A DNA stretch of 64,000 nt, taken from assembly GCA_039801085.1 (NCBI GenBank), contig JBDRTY010000001.1, positions 62,001-126,000 of the forward strand. The letters are read 5' to 3'. This DNA comes from a candidate division WOR-3 bacterium (GTDB lineage: Bacteria; Hydrothermota; Tepidihabitantia; Tepidihabitantales; Tepidihabitantaceae). The notes under the pieces are model-generated. The model did not search any database. It saw only the letters and a list, made by a program, of their open reading frames with translations, and was not told the DNA's origin. This document shows positions 25,225 through 33,511 of the stretch, piece by piece. Position numbers and translations under genes: made by a program. Each line of letters opens with the position of its first letter. The first letter of the stretch is position 1.

Positions 25225-26578
25225 GGGGCTGATAGTTATCGCGCTGCTGGTCGCCGGGGATCTGGCCGGGGTGCTGTTGAGCTATATTCTGGGCTATTTT
25301 GTCCGTTCATGGTGGTCCGGGGGCGAAACCTTCACCGGCAGCCTGTTGAGCCGGGCATATCTCCTGCTCGTCTTTCCGTTTGTGTTCGCCTATGAGGGGT
25401 TGTACACGAGAAGGCTAACTGAATGGGAGGAAAGACGCCGGTGTGTGCGCGGGGTAGTAATCGGCAGTGCACTTTTGACTATTCTGCTGTTTATGGTGCG
25501 GTTGTGGATTGTGTCACGGCTGGTGGTGGTGCTGAGTGCGCTGTTCAGTGCGGTGCTCGTGCCTGCTATTCGCACATTGCTGAAGCGGTTGCTGGTGCGG
25601 TTACAACTGCTGGATCAGCCGCTGGTGATCTTCGGCTATGGCAGTGCCGCCCGGCTTTTTGAGGCGGAGCTGAATAAGCACCGGACCATGGGTTACCGGG
25701 TCGTAGCGCGGATTGAGCGGCCGGCAGACAATGAGCCGCTGGGAGCACTAATTTCCCGGGCAGAAATTCCCTCCGGGTCGCTGGTGGTGGTGCTGGCAGA
25801 CTGTTTCCGCGAACCGGAACTGAAGCAGATCTTTGAGTATGCGGAGCAGAGTTTCGCCGAGATGATGATTCTGCCCAATCTCAGTCTTCTGACCACCTCC
25901 ACCGCTGCGGTAGAGCAGATCGGAAGTCTGCTGGTTCTGAAATACCGTTATAATCTGCTCCGGCCGATGAACCTCTGGACAAAACAGGTGCTGGAGTTTG
26001 TGCTGAGTCTGGTGCTGACGATTGTACTGCTGCCGGTGTTTGCGGTGCTGGCGCTGCTGGTGAAACTGTCTTCACCCGGGCCGGTCTTTTTCCGGCAGCC
26101 GCGCATCGGCCGGGGCGGGAGGGTGTTTACCTGTCTGAAGTTCCGGACAATGTATCAGGACGCTGAAGCCCGGCTTGAGGAGATTCTGAGGCGGGATCCG
26201 GCGGTGCGGGCGGAGTGGGAAAGATATGCCCGGATTACCGGTGATCCGAGGGTGACCCGGATCGGTCGGTGGCTGCGCCGGTTCAGTCTTGATGAACTGC
26301 CCCAGCTGTTAAATGTGCTTAAGGGCGAGATGGCACTGGTGGGTCCCAGGCCTTATCTGGTGAGCGAACTGGAGCGGGTGGGAAAATATCTGAAGACAAT
26401 TGTGCGCGTTCGTCCCGGACTTACCGGTCTGTGGCAGGTTTCCGGTCGTGCGGAACTGCCGTTTGAGGAGCGGATGCTGCTGGATGAGTATTATATCCGC
26501 AACTGGTCGCTGTGGCTGGATTTTTCCATCCTGGTGCGCACAATCAGGGCGGTGCTGACCGGTCGCGGCGCTTATTGA
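25211..26578 (+). CDS. Undecaprenyl-phosphate sugar phosphotransferase (WbaP/WcaJ-like)
   Basis: A 455-residue polyisoprenyl-phosphate hexose-1-phosphate transferase that starts a surface-polysaccharide repeat unit on undecaprenyl phosphate. Four N-terminal membrane helices, a Rossmann-like middle domain (PLVIFGYGSAARLFEAEL) and a fifth hydrophobic segment precede the catalytic bac_transf domain. That domain has VFFRQPRIGRGG, FTCLKFRTMYQDAE, SLDELPQLLNVLKGEMALVGPRP (the DE and PRP motifs) and VRPGLTGLWQVSGR. The TTG at 25211 is chosen because GGAGG lies at 25201-25205, and upstream sequence is the other gene. Confidence 0.9.
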   Translation: MHRLKGLIVIALLVAGDLAGVLLSYILGYFVRSWWSGGETFTGSLLSRAYLLLVFPFVFAYEGLYTRRLTEWEERRRCVRGVVIGSALLTILLFMVRLWIVSRLVVVLSALFSAVLVPAIRTLLKRLLVRLQLLDQPLVIFGYGSAARLFEAELNKHRTMGYRVVARIERPADNEPLGALISRAEIPSGSLVVVLADCFREPELKQIFEYAEQSFAEMMILPNLSLLTTSTAAVEQIGSLLVLKYRYNLLRPMNLWTKQVLEFVLSLVLTIVLLPVFAVLALLVKLSSPGPVFFRQPRIGRGGRVFTCLKFRTMYQDAEARLEEILRRDPAVRAEWERYARITGDPRVTRIGRWLRRFSLDELPQLLNVLKGEMALVGPRPYLVSELERVGKYLKTIVRVRPGLTGLWQVSGRAELPFEERMLLDEYYIRNWSLWLDFSILVRTIRAVLTGRGAY

Positions 26579-26594
26579 TTCCCGAGAGGCAGGG

Positions 26595-26622
26595 TTGATT
26601 TTCACTTCATTTTCCTTATTAT
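26595..26622 (+). promoter_or_regulatory. Leaderless-type promoter of the propeller gene
   Basis: TTGATT (26595-26600), 16-base spacer, TATTAT (26617-26622). Two ATG codons follow at 26627 and 26630. The second lies 7 bases after the -10, the same distance as in valS and lolA. Confidence 0.65.
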
Positions 26623-26626
26623 CAGC

Positions 26627-28747
26627 ATGATGAGTCTGGCGATTCTGTTTCTGCTGGCCGCTGCACCTGGTGGCTGGCAGACATTTACCAACAGTAATTT
26701 TATCGCGGATCTGTGCGGTGACGATTCGGTACTGGATGCGGCAACCCTAGGCGGGGTGGTAATTCTGGAGACAAAACCGGAGATCCGGGTCCGGCACCAT
26801 TTCTACCATACAGACGGGCTGGGGGTGAATCGCTGTCTCTGTATTGCCCGGGATCCGGAGGGTAATCTCTGGGTCGGAACCGATGGCGCCGGACTGGCGG
26901 TCATCCCTGCCGATTCGGGCCGTGCCCGGCTGTATCGCGCCGGCGAACTGCCACTGCGGATCCGGACGTTGGTGGTTGATTCCGGGCGGGTTCTGCTCGG
27001 CACTGAGCAGGGCGTGTATGTTGTTGAGCTGCGGGGTTCACCGTTGAATTTTGATGACGACCGGGTTGAGCATTACAGTTTTGCCCGGGTGCGGGAGCTT
27101 TTGAGTGACCGGGTGCTGGCGATTGCGGTCAGCCCTGCCGGTTACTGGATTGGAACTAATCAGGGATTGACCCGGGTTGACCAAGAGTTCAGCCGCTGGC
27201 GTGCCTTTCGCCGGCCGCTGGGGGATTCGGTGAGTGCAATTGCCCTGCTGTCCGATGGCCGGATTGTTGCCGGCACCGAGCTGGGGCTGGTGGTTGGCGA
27301 TACCGGGGGACTGGTGCCGATAGTGACATTTGCGCAGGCAAAGGCGGTCCGGGATCTGGCAGTAACGGGCAGCAGTATCTATCTTGCAACCGCGGATACG
27401 CTGTTTCAGGTTGACAGCGCCGGGACGATGGTACCGCTGCTTTTGGGTGACATTCGTTCTCTGTTTGCCGGTGCGGTTTTGTGGGCCGGGCTGGGAGGAA
27501 ATGATGAGTGGGGGCTGGGGTTGCGTTATCTGCGGAGCGGTCAGTCCTGGGAAAGTTACTATTTTAACGGCGTTGCTTCGGGAATGGTGAGTGACTGTGT
27601 CCTGGGAAAAGATGGAAGTATCTATGTCGGGCACCACAGTTCCTACATCTCCCGGATTAAGCCGGACAGTGCGGTGCAGCTGATCGTTTCCCCCCTGAGC
27701 TGGGCGGTGCAGGTGCGGTGCGATTCGCGGGGAAGGCTTTGGTTCAGCCATTTCTATCCGGGCGGGTTGAGTGTTTATGATCCCGCGGCTGATACCTGGG
27801 GGAGTCGCCAGCTGGGGTCCGGGGATCGGAATGTGGTTCAGGCGTTCGGGCTGGACCGGCATGATACCAAATGGGTATTTAACAAAAGCGGTTCAGTTGT
27901 CGCGATTGATTCGCTGGGCAGAGAGGCGGAGTTTTATCTGCCGGAGCTGGTGCCGCCACCAGGGGGTAATTATGAGTTTGCCTTTGATTCCCGGAATCGG
28001 GTGTGGGTCGGTTTGACCAACGGGCTTGAGGAGTTTGACTATAATGGAACGCTGTTTTATCCCGGAGATGACCGGCATGCGCTGCACAGCGAGGGGTTGC
28101 CGGCAAGTGAGGTGCGGTCAGTTGCGGTTGACCCTCAGGACCGGGTATGGGTGGCAACACCGCAAGGGGGAGCAATGTGGGACGGGAGCAGGTTTCAGGT
28201 TTATACCACAAGTAACAGCCGGTTGTTGTCCAATAATCTTTACCGGGTGCGGGTTGACGGCGGGGGCCGGGTGTGGTTTCTATCTGACCAGGGGCTGTCA
28301 ATCTTTGATGTTGCAACCGGGAGCTGGACAAATTATACCTCCCAGAACAGCGGTCTGATACCCAACTCCCAGAGTCTGACCGGCTTTTATACCGCACTTG
28401 CCCTTGATGATGAGCAGGGGGTTGCGGTGATCGGGACCGCCCGGGGTGTCTCAGTTTTTTCTTATGCACCGGAGCCGGACTCAGGTGCCAGGGGGTTGAA
28501 GATTTTCCCGAATCCGTTTATTTTCGGGGTTCACCGGGGAGTGGTAGTTGCCGGTCTGCCCAGCGATGCACGGGTAAGGGTTTACACCTTGAGCGGCATG
28601 CCGGTAGCAGAGCTGCCGGTGAGTCCGGGGTTGGGTAGAGCATACTGGGTCCCGGATAGGACAGGAAGTGGTATTTATCTGGTGGTGGCAAGCAGTCGGC
28701 AGGGGATTATTACCGAGCGGCTGGCAGTGGTGAACCGGGGTCAGTAG
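26627..28747 (+). CDS. Secreted beta-propeller protein with type IX-like C-terminal tail
   Basis: A protein of about 705 residues with a signal peptide (MSLAILFLLAAAPGG). It has at least ten repeats of the two-component-regulator propeller type, each like NLWVGTDGAGLAVI, YWIGTNQGLTRVD, RVWVATPQGGAMWDG and RVWFLSDQGLSIFD. Such repeats form one or two seven-bladed propellers and usually sit in front of sensor kinases, but no kinase follows here. The C-terminal 85 residues (KIFPNPFIFG ... TLSGMPVAEL ... GSGIYLVVAS) are a type IX-like sorting domain. So it is a secreted or surface-bound repeat protein. Either of two adjacent ATGs could start it; promoter spacing favours 26630. Confidence 0.8.
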   Translation: MMSLAILFLLAAAPGGWQTFTNSNFIADLCGDDSVLDAATLGGVVILETKPEIRVRHHFYHTDGLGVNRCLCIARDPEGNLWVGTDGAGLAVIPADSGRARLYRAGELPLRIRTLVVDSGRVLLGTEQGVYVVELRGSPLNFDDDRVEHYSFARVRELLSDRVLAIAVSPAGYWIGTNQGLTRVDQEFSRWRAFRRPLGDSVSAIALLSDGRIVAGTELGLVVGDTGGLVPIVTFAQAKAVRDLAVTGSSIYLATADTLFQVDSAGTMVPLLLGDIRSLFAGAVLWAGLGGNDEWGLGLRYLRSGQSWESYYFNGVASGMVSDCVLGKDGSIYVGHHSSYISRIKPDSAVQLIVSPLSWAVQVRCDSRGRLWFSHFYPGGLSVYDPAADTWGSRQLGSGDRNVVQAFGLDRHDTKWVFNKSGSVVAIDSLGREAEFYLPELVPPPGGNYEFAFDSRNRVWVGLTNGLEEFDYNGTLFYPGDDRHALHSEGLPASEVRSVAVDPQDRVWVATPQGGAMWDGSRFQVYTTSNSRLLSNNLYRVRVDGGGRVWFLSDQGLSIFDVATGSWTNYTSQNSGLIPNSQSLTGFYTALALDDEQGVAVIGTARGVSVFSYAPEPDSGARGLKIFPNPFIFGVHRGVVVAGLPSDARVRVYTLSGMPVAELPVSPGLGRAYWVPDRTGSGIYLVVASSRQGIITERLAVVNRGQ

Positions 28748-28755
28748 CGGGCCGG

Positions 28756-28920
28756 CTATTTTCCAGAGCGGCGGTTTACCGGACGACGCTGACGGCTGTC
28801 ACCCGGGTCCGGTTCTTCCATACAGGAGTCAAAATACTGGCACTGGGGACAGCAGTCGTCATCCTTTACCCTGCCTCGGGTACGGCAGATTTCATAGCCG
28901 GCACAGGCACGACAGCACAT
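28756..28920 (-). CDS. 54-residue Cys-rich protein, unknown function
   Basis: A small gene with a clear Shine-Dalgarno GGAGG (28930-28934) nine bases before its ATG. It encodes MCCRACAGYEICRT, a charged turn KDDDCCPQCQYFDSCMEE and a basic tail. Its eight Cys (2, 3, 6, 12, 23, 24, 27, 33) include two CxxC pairs, each followed by a single Cys six residues on. This suggests a zinc ribbon or an iron-sulfur site. No signal peptide is present, so it is cytosolic. It follows the agmatinase gene by 27 bases on the same strand and should be co-transcribed. I do not recognise a named family. Confidence 0.75.
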   Translation of the reverse strand: MCCRACAGYEICRTRGRVKDDDCCPQCQYFDSCMEEPDPGDSRQRRPVNRRSGK

Positions 28921-28947
28921 AAAGGTTAGCCTCCGTAGTAGCTGTTT

Positions 28948-29787
28948 TTATACCTTGGTTTCAATGCTGAGCAGCAGAATAAGTTCCCGAATCAGTTCGG
29001 CGACGGTGGCAGCGGCAGCGGTGGCGGTGTGGTTCCGCGGGCAGAATTCCACCAGGTCGGCACCGATGATGTTGAGACCCTGGAGTCCGGCGAGGGCGCG
29101 CACCAGTTCCGAATAGGAGCAGCCGCCAGGCTGGGGGGTCTGGACTTCAGGCATGACCCCGGTGTCCAGGACATCGATATCGAGAGTGATGTAAAGGGGA
29201 CGAGTGCCGATTTTTTCCCGCACGATGGCAAGCGGTGCCAGGACTTCAAACGGAAAGAGATTGGAGAGCCCCAGTTCATCCGGATGGGAGAAGGAGCGGA
29301 TTCCGAGCTGAAACAGGTTTTCCCGGGGAATGTAATCCAGGACCCGTTTCATGGCGGTTGCATGGCTGTTCGGTTCGCCGAGGAATTCATCTCTGAGATC
29401 GGAATGAGCATCAAATTGCAGGACGCACAGGTCCGGAAACCGCTGGTAAAGTTCGGCGATGATGAACGGGGTGATGGAATGTTCACCACCGATTGCCAGC
29501 TGTTTCTTTCCTGCGCGGTAGGTCGCCGCAGTGTTTTTCCGGATGAGCGTCTCCGGGGCGGCGGGTTCTTCAAATGTGAACTCCAGGTCCCCCGCATCAA
29601 ACACGCGGACCGCACTGACATCCCGGCGCAGATAGGGGCTGAAGGATTCGATGTTGGCAGTACCGAGACGGGCGACCGCCGGACCGAAACGGGTGCCGGG
29701 GATGTAGGAACTGGTGCGGTCAAGCGGCATGCCGATGACCACCACCTGAGCATCCGGAAGTGGGGAGCTGGCAAAAAAGTTTGCCAT
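28948..29787 (-). CDS. speB: Agmatinase-like ureohydrolase
   Basis: A 279-residue member of the arginase/agmatinase family, a binuclear manganese hydrolase. The metal ligands are visible: GGEH at 100-103 (usually GGDH), DAHSD at 126-130, and DIDVLDTGVMPEVQTPQPGG at 203 onward, matching the family SxDxDxxDP...GTPxPGG block. Agmatinase (agmatine to putrescine and urea) is the best guess, giving putrescine for polyamines, but guanidine- or formimino-substrates are possible in this family. GTRFGP and HSDLR are conserved too. A promoter precedes it and the 54-residue Cys-rich gene follows. Confidence 0.85.
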   Translation of the reverse strand: MANFFASSPLPDAQVVVIGMPLDRTSSYIPGTRFGPAVARLGTANIESFSPYLRRDVSAVRVFDAGDLEFTFEEPAAPETLIRKNTAATYRAGKKQLAIGGEHSITPFIIAELYQRFPDLCVLQFDAHSDLRDEFLGEPNSHATAMKRVLDYIPRENLFQLGIRSFSHPDELGLSNLFPFEVLAPLAIVREKIGTRPLYITLDIDVLDTGVMPEVQTPQPGGCSYSELVRALAGLQGLNIIGADLVEFCPRNHTATAAAATVAELIRELILLLSIETKV

Positions 29788-29798
29788 CAGCGGATATT

Positions 29799-29826
29799 AG
29801 CATAAGGATTAGATGTTGGCTGTCAA
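29799..29826 (-). promoter_or_regulatory. Promoter of the agmatinase unit
   Basis: TTGACA (29821-29826), 16-base spacer, TATGCT (29799-29804). The ATG at 29787 follows 11 bases later with no Shine-Dalgarno, so the leader is about four bases at most. Confidence 0.65.
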
Positions 29827-29870
29827 TAATTGCACAAGCCGGTGCCGGATTGGAAATATGGAGGTCTGGC

Positions 29871-29898
29871 TTGACATCAGGGCACTGATGATTAAACT
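29871..29898 (+). promoter_or_regulatory. Promoter of the large secreted protein
   Basis: TTGACA (29871-29876), 16-base spacer, TAAACT (29893-29898). The leader is about 55 bases and ends in a strong GGAGG before the ATG at 29959, unlike the leaderless genes nearby. Confidence 0.65.
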
Positions 29899-29958
29899 CA
29901 AACTGTCGGTCAGAAGAGAGTTAATGTTGACAGTTAAAAACCAAAGAAGGAGGTAATT

Positions 29959-32061
29959 ATGAAGCTGTTGTTGGTCGTCACCGGTCTGGCAGTAGTTACT
30001 GCACTTGCCTGGGGTGCGCTGCCGGCGACGCAGGCCGGGCCGGGTTCGCTTCTGAGCCGGTCGGAGGAGGTGCTGACACCGGCGGTGAGTGACAACGGAT
30101 TGCCAGCGGTTGACTTCTTTGCTGATGAAACGCTGCATTTCGACGGTGTACCTTATACCGGTGTCGGGCTGACCAGTGGCGGTACCTTCTATTCAGCGGC
30201 GCGGTTTACCCCGACAAGTGCCTGCACGCTGAAGGCGATTCTCTTCTATCAGTGGCACAACTCCAGCAACGATTACGCATATATTTTTGCTGAAGGTAAT
30301 GATACTACTCCCGGGGCAGTGCTGGAGTCGGTTCCCTACAGTGGTGCTGATTCGATGCGCTGGAAGCGGATTGATCTCAATCCGCCGCTGGTACTGCCGG
30401 CAGGGAGCGATTTCTGGGCCTGTGTGCGGTTGACACATACGGCAGGGAGGTATCCGATCGGATGCGATGCCGGTCCGATGGTGCGCAACCGGGGCGGATT
30501 CCTCTCCAATAATCGCACATCCTGGCGACAGCTGGCAGACCAGGGGTTGGATTACAACTGGAATATCCGGGCGGTAATCAGCCGGATTCCCGGTCTGGCG
30601 CATGATGTGGGCGTGTCCAGAATTCTGGTGCCGGAGCCGAATGTTGGTCCGGGTAGTTATCAGCCAGTTGCCCGGGTAGTTAATTATGGCACGAATGCGG
30701 AAAATAATTTTCAGGTTTACTGCTGGATCGATTCCGGGGCGGTGCGGGTGTATAATCAGAGTGTAACCGTAACGAGTGCAATTCAGCCCGGTTCCCGGAC
30801 TGATGTAACTTTTCCGGCGTGGCATACCGGTCCTGGAGGTGCAAGCTATACGGTCACGATGTTTACTGATCTGAGTGGGGATCTCAACCGGGCGAATGAC
30901 ACCGCACGGCAGACGACGAGTATTGCCAATGTGTTTGCGCTGATGGATCATGATACCGGTTACTGCCGGCTGACTGTGTCTTGTTTCGGTCCGCTGGGGT
31001 ATGATGCCCCGGCTGATGCCGGTTCGGGGTTCCGCTATCCGAAGACCGCCGCCAGCGCCCTCTATTACGGCTCGTTTGCTATGGGGACCGATACCGGTTA
31101 TGTTGCAGACTGGTATTATGGCCGGCCGGCAAGCCAGATTAATTCGGATCTGGTGGCGGTGGAGTCGCTGCGGGCGATTGTGCCGCCGGGTATCGGTGAT
31201 GAGCATTTTTACGCCAGCTTCTCTGATGCGGCTCATCCCCGTCCCAAGAGTCTGCGGGTAGTTCAGCACAGCTATATGAGTGCCGACCCGTCGTACGATG
31301 ACTTTATTATCATTGTCTATGACATCCAGAATCAGGGTTCCAGTGCGGTTAACGGGCTGTATGCCGGTCTGTTCATGGATTTTGATATCGGCTCTTCACC
31401 AACGACCAATCAGGGTGCCTCCGATACCGTGCGCCGCCTGGTGTATATGCGGCAGGCGTCAGGTGCCAATCCCACTGTTGGGGTCAGAATTCTTGAGCCT
31501 GCCAGTTTCCGGAATCTCAGTCTGGTGGATCATGCGATCTATGTCTATCCGGATACCGCAATGACCGAAAATATGAAGTGGCGTTTTCTGAACGGCACAA
31601 TCGTCCAGCGCAGTTCCAACCGGCCTTATGACTGGTCAATCGTTGCCTCTGCCGGGCCGTTTGATATCAATCCGGGCGGAACTGCCCGGCTGGCGGTGGC
31701 GGTGGTAGGTGGCAGTGATGAGAACGGGTTGCGGGCAAATGCGGATGCGGCGCAGGTGTGGTATAATACCAATGTGGGGCTGGCGGAGGTACCGGCGGTA
31801 GTAGAACCGTTGAAGTTCCGGGTTTCTCCCAATCCGTTTGCACAACGGACCCGGGTATATTATCATGCGGGAGTTGCAGGCAGGATGAGACTTGAGGCTT
31901 TTGACGCAGCCGGCCGGCGGGTTGAGCAGGTGGAGTTTGATGTTGCACCGGGAAGCGGCAGTTATTTGTGGAAGCCTCAGGGTTTGAATTGTGGTGTCTA
32001 CTTTCTGAGGGTTGTTACTCCGGATGGCATAGTCGAGACAAAGGTTCTGCGGCTGGATTAG
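29959..32061 (+). CDS. Large secreted protein with CARDB-like domain and type IX-like tail
   Basis: A 700-residue exported protein with a signal peptide (MKLLLVVTGLAVVTALAWG). After a jelly-roll-like N-terminal part come a CARDB-like segment (HDVGVSRILVPEPNVGPGSYQPVARVVNYGT ... DLNRANDT) and a long region without a family I recognise. The C-terminus (SPNPFAQRTRVYYHAG ... DAAGRRVEQ ... CGVYFLRV, then VLRLD) is a type IX-like sorting domain. It is therefore a cell-surface or secreted protein of unknown role. Shine-Dalgarno AAGGAGG precedes the ATG. A strong terminator follows, so it is transcribed alone. Confidence 0.75.
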   Translation: MKLLLVVTGLAVVTALAWGALPATQAGPGSLLSRSEEVLTPAVSDNGLPAVDFFADETLHFDGVPYTGVGLTSGGTFYSAARFTPTSACTLKAILFYQWHNSSNDYAYIFAEGNDTTPGAVLESVPYSGADSMRWKRIDLNPPLVLPAGSDFWACVRLTHTAGRYPIGCDAGPMVRNRGGFLSNNRTSWRQLADQGLDYNWNIRAVISRIPGLAHDVGVSRILVPEPNVGPGSYQPVARVVNYGTNAENNFQVYCWIDSGAVRVYNQSVTVTSAIQPGSRTDVTFPAWHTGPGGASYTVTMFTDLSGDLNRANDTARQTTSIANVFALMDHDTGYCRLTVSCFGPLGYDAPADAGSGFRYPKTAASALYYGSFAMGTDTGYVADWYYGRPASQINSDLVAVESLRAIVPPGIGDEHFYASFSDAAHPRPKSLRVVQHSYMSADPSYDDFIIIVYDIQNQGSSAVNGLYAGLFMDFDIGSSPTTNQGASDTVRRLVYMRQASGANPTVGVRILEPASFRNLSLVDHAIYVYPDTAMTENMKWRFLNGTIVQRSSNRPYDWSIVASAGPFDINPGGTARLAVAVVGGSDENGLRANADAAQVWYNTNVGLAEVPAVVEPLKFRVSPNPFAQRTRVYYHAGVAGRMRLEAFDAAGRRVEQVEFDVAPGSGSYLWKPQGLNCGVYFLRVVTPDGIVETKVLRLD

Positions 32062-32078
32062 AGACTGGAGTAGGGAGC

Positions 32079-32110
32079 GGGGCGTCCGTTTGCGGACGCC
32101 CCGTTTTGTT
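32079..32110 (+). terminator. Rho-independent terminator
   Basis: A perfect 10-bp stem GGGGCGTCCG/CGGACGCCCC with a four-base loop, followed by GTTTTGTTT. It ends the transcript of the large secreted protein. Confidence 0.9.
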
Positions 32111-32184
32111 TCTGGGGTGAGGCGTTCCGGTTGACAGGCGGGCGGTTTTGAGTAGAAGTATTATAATAAAAGGAGGTCAGGTTT

Positions 32185-32481
32185 ATGCCTGTTTATGAGT
32201 TCTGTTGTGACGAGTGCGAGAAGAAGTTTGATATTGTCGCAACGCTCCAGGAGAAGGAGGCCGGGCTGAAGCCGGTATGTCCCCATTGCGGGAGCAGCAG
32301 TGTGCATCAGGTGTTCGGACGGTTTACCGTGATTGGCGGTTCCAAGGATGATACCGATATTGATCTGCCGGATGTGGATGAGGATTACGGTGCGGGCGCC
32401 GATGAGGAGTTCGGGGATGAGGGAATGGAAGGGATTGATGATCTGGACGAGGATCTGGATGAGGATGTGGAGCTGGATTAG
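32185..32481 (+). CDS. FmdB-type zinc-ribbon protein
   Basis: A 98-residue protein. It starts MPVYEFCCDECEKKFDI and has CPHCGSSSVHQVFGRF, the two-CxxC zinc ribbon of the FmdB/CxxC_CxxC_SSSS regulatory family. The tail is very acidic (residues 56-98 are mostly Asp and Glu). FmdB proteins are small putative regulators without a firm function. A strong Shine-Dalgarno AAAAGGAGG precedes the ATG. A TTGACA at 32131 has no -10 at standard spacing (TATTAT lies 22 bases on), so the promoter is uncertain. It is followed by a CvpA-like gene after 11 bases. Confidence 0.85.
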   Translation: MPVYEFCCDECEKKFDIVATLQEKEAGLKPVCPHCGSSSVHQVFGRFTVIGGSKDDTDIDLPDVDEDYGAGADEEFGDEGMEGIDDLDEDLDEDVELD

Positions 32482-32492
32482 GAGGAGCGGAG

Positions 32493-32999
32493 ATGTTCTG
32501 GTTTGACTGGATGAGTCTGGGTATTGTAGTGGGAGTGGCGATTATTCAGACCGTCCGGACAGGCAAAGCCGGAGGAATGGGGCTGACTCTGTTTGAGGCG
32601 GCAGGGCTGATTGCAGCAGCGGTGGGCGCCAACAGTCTGGCGGGTAATCTTGCTCAGGCAATCGGTGTGCAGCCGGTGGTGATGCTGATTGTGCTTTTTC
32701 TCATTTTTGCGGTTCTGGCTTTTATCTTCGCCCACTGGCTTTTCGGTGTGACCGGCTGGTCGTTCGAGTCGCTGGACGGGCTGCTGGGATTTTTCTGGGG
32801 GGTGGCTGCGGGCTGGGTGATCGCCCATATGGTACTGCGGATTGTCATCATGTCGCAGGGTGAGAACGGAGCGGTTGCCGAAGTAATGGCAAATGCCCCG
32901 ATCGCCCGTGAGGTTTATTCCTTCCGGACCTGGAATGCGCTGATGGCGCTGCTGTTTAAAGCCAGACTGGGACCGGAGTTCAATCCGGATGTAAATTAG
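32493..32999 (+). CDS. CvpA-like membrane protein
   Basis: A 168-residue protein with four hydrophobic segments. The start FDWMSLGIVVGVAIIQTVRTGKAGG resembles the CvpA pattern (LDxxxxxxxxxxxxxGxxxG), followed by LFEAAGLIAAAVGANSLAGNLA and LDGLLGFFWGVAAGWV, which matches the DRxxGxxxG region with changes. CvpA proteins affect envelope functions and colicin V production; exact role not known. The C-terminal 45 residues are cytosolic. Shares TAGTGATG with the next gene. Confidence 0.6.
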   Translation: MFWFDWMSLGIVVGVAIIQTVRTGKAGGMGLTLFEAAGLIAAAVGANSLAGNLAQAIGVQPVVMLIVLFLIFAVLAFIFAHWLFGVTGWSFESLDGLLGFFWGVAAGWVIAHMVLRIVIMSQGENGAVAEVMANAPIAREVYSFRTWNALMALLFKARLGPEFNPDVN

Positions 33000-33001
33000 T
33001 G

Positions 33002-33511
33002 ATGATCCAGGTTTATACGGGCGAGGGTAAGGGGAAGACGACTGCGGCGTTCGGGCTGGCAATGCGCGCCCTTGGTCATGGCTGGCGGGTGCTGGTGGTG
33101 CAGTTTATGAAGGGGGATGATCAGTATGGTGAGGTCAGGACCGCGAAGCGATTAGCCAATCTGGAGGTGCGACAGTTCGGACTTAAGACTTTTGTTCAGC
33201 GGGGTAATCCGGGTGCGGATGATGTCCGTCTTGCCCAAGATGGTCTTGAGTTCGCACGGAAGGCGATTCAGTCTGGAAACTACCAGCTGGTGATCTTGGA
33301 TGAGCTCAATTGTGCGGTGGATTACGGGCTGGTGCCGTTGAGCGAGGTGATCAGGCTGGTTCAGGAGTGTCCAGCCGGAGTAGAACTGGTGATTACCGGC
33401 AGGAATGCGCAGCCGGAGTTGATCAAACTGGCAGATCTGGTGAGTGAGGTCAGGGAGATCAAGCACCCGTATCAGAAGGGTATTGTCAATCGTGTTGGAA
33501 TCGACCGTTGA
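33002..33511 (+). CDS. cobO: Cob(I)alamin adenosyltransferase (CobO/BtuR type)
   Basis: A 169-residue ATP:corrinoid adenosyltransferase. Features are the P-loop GEGKGKTTAAFGLAMRA at the N-terminus, VLVVQFMKG, LVILDELNCAVDYGLVP and VELVITGRNAQPELIKLADLVSE, all diagnostic of CobA/CobO/BtuR. It makes adenosylcobalamin, the cofactor of methylmalonyl-CoA mutase, whose genes follow directly. So the block supplies its own coenzyme. A GTG one codon upstream overlaps the previous stop; the ATG at 33002 is the more likely start. Its 3' end overlaps meaB by about 20 bases. Confidence 0.93.
   Translation: MIQVYTGEGKGKTTAAFGLAMRALGHGWRVLVVQFMKGDDQYGEVRTAKRLANLEVRQFGLKTFVQRGNPGADDVRLAQDGLEFARKAIQSGNYQLVILDELNCAVDYGLVPLSEVIRLVQECPAGVELVITGRNAQPELIKLADLVSEVREIKHPYQKGIVNRVGIDR

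Noticed and set aside
32131-32167. Promoter for the FmdB gene from TTGACA at 32131
   Set aside because: The nearest good -10 (TATTAT or TATAAT) lies 22-25 bases away, outside normal spacing.
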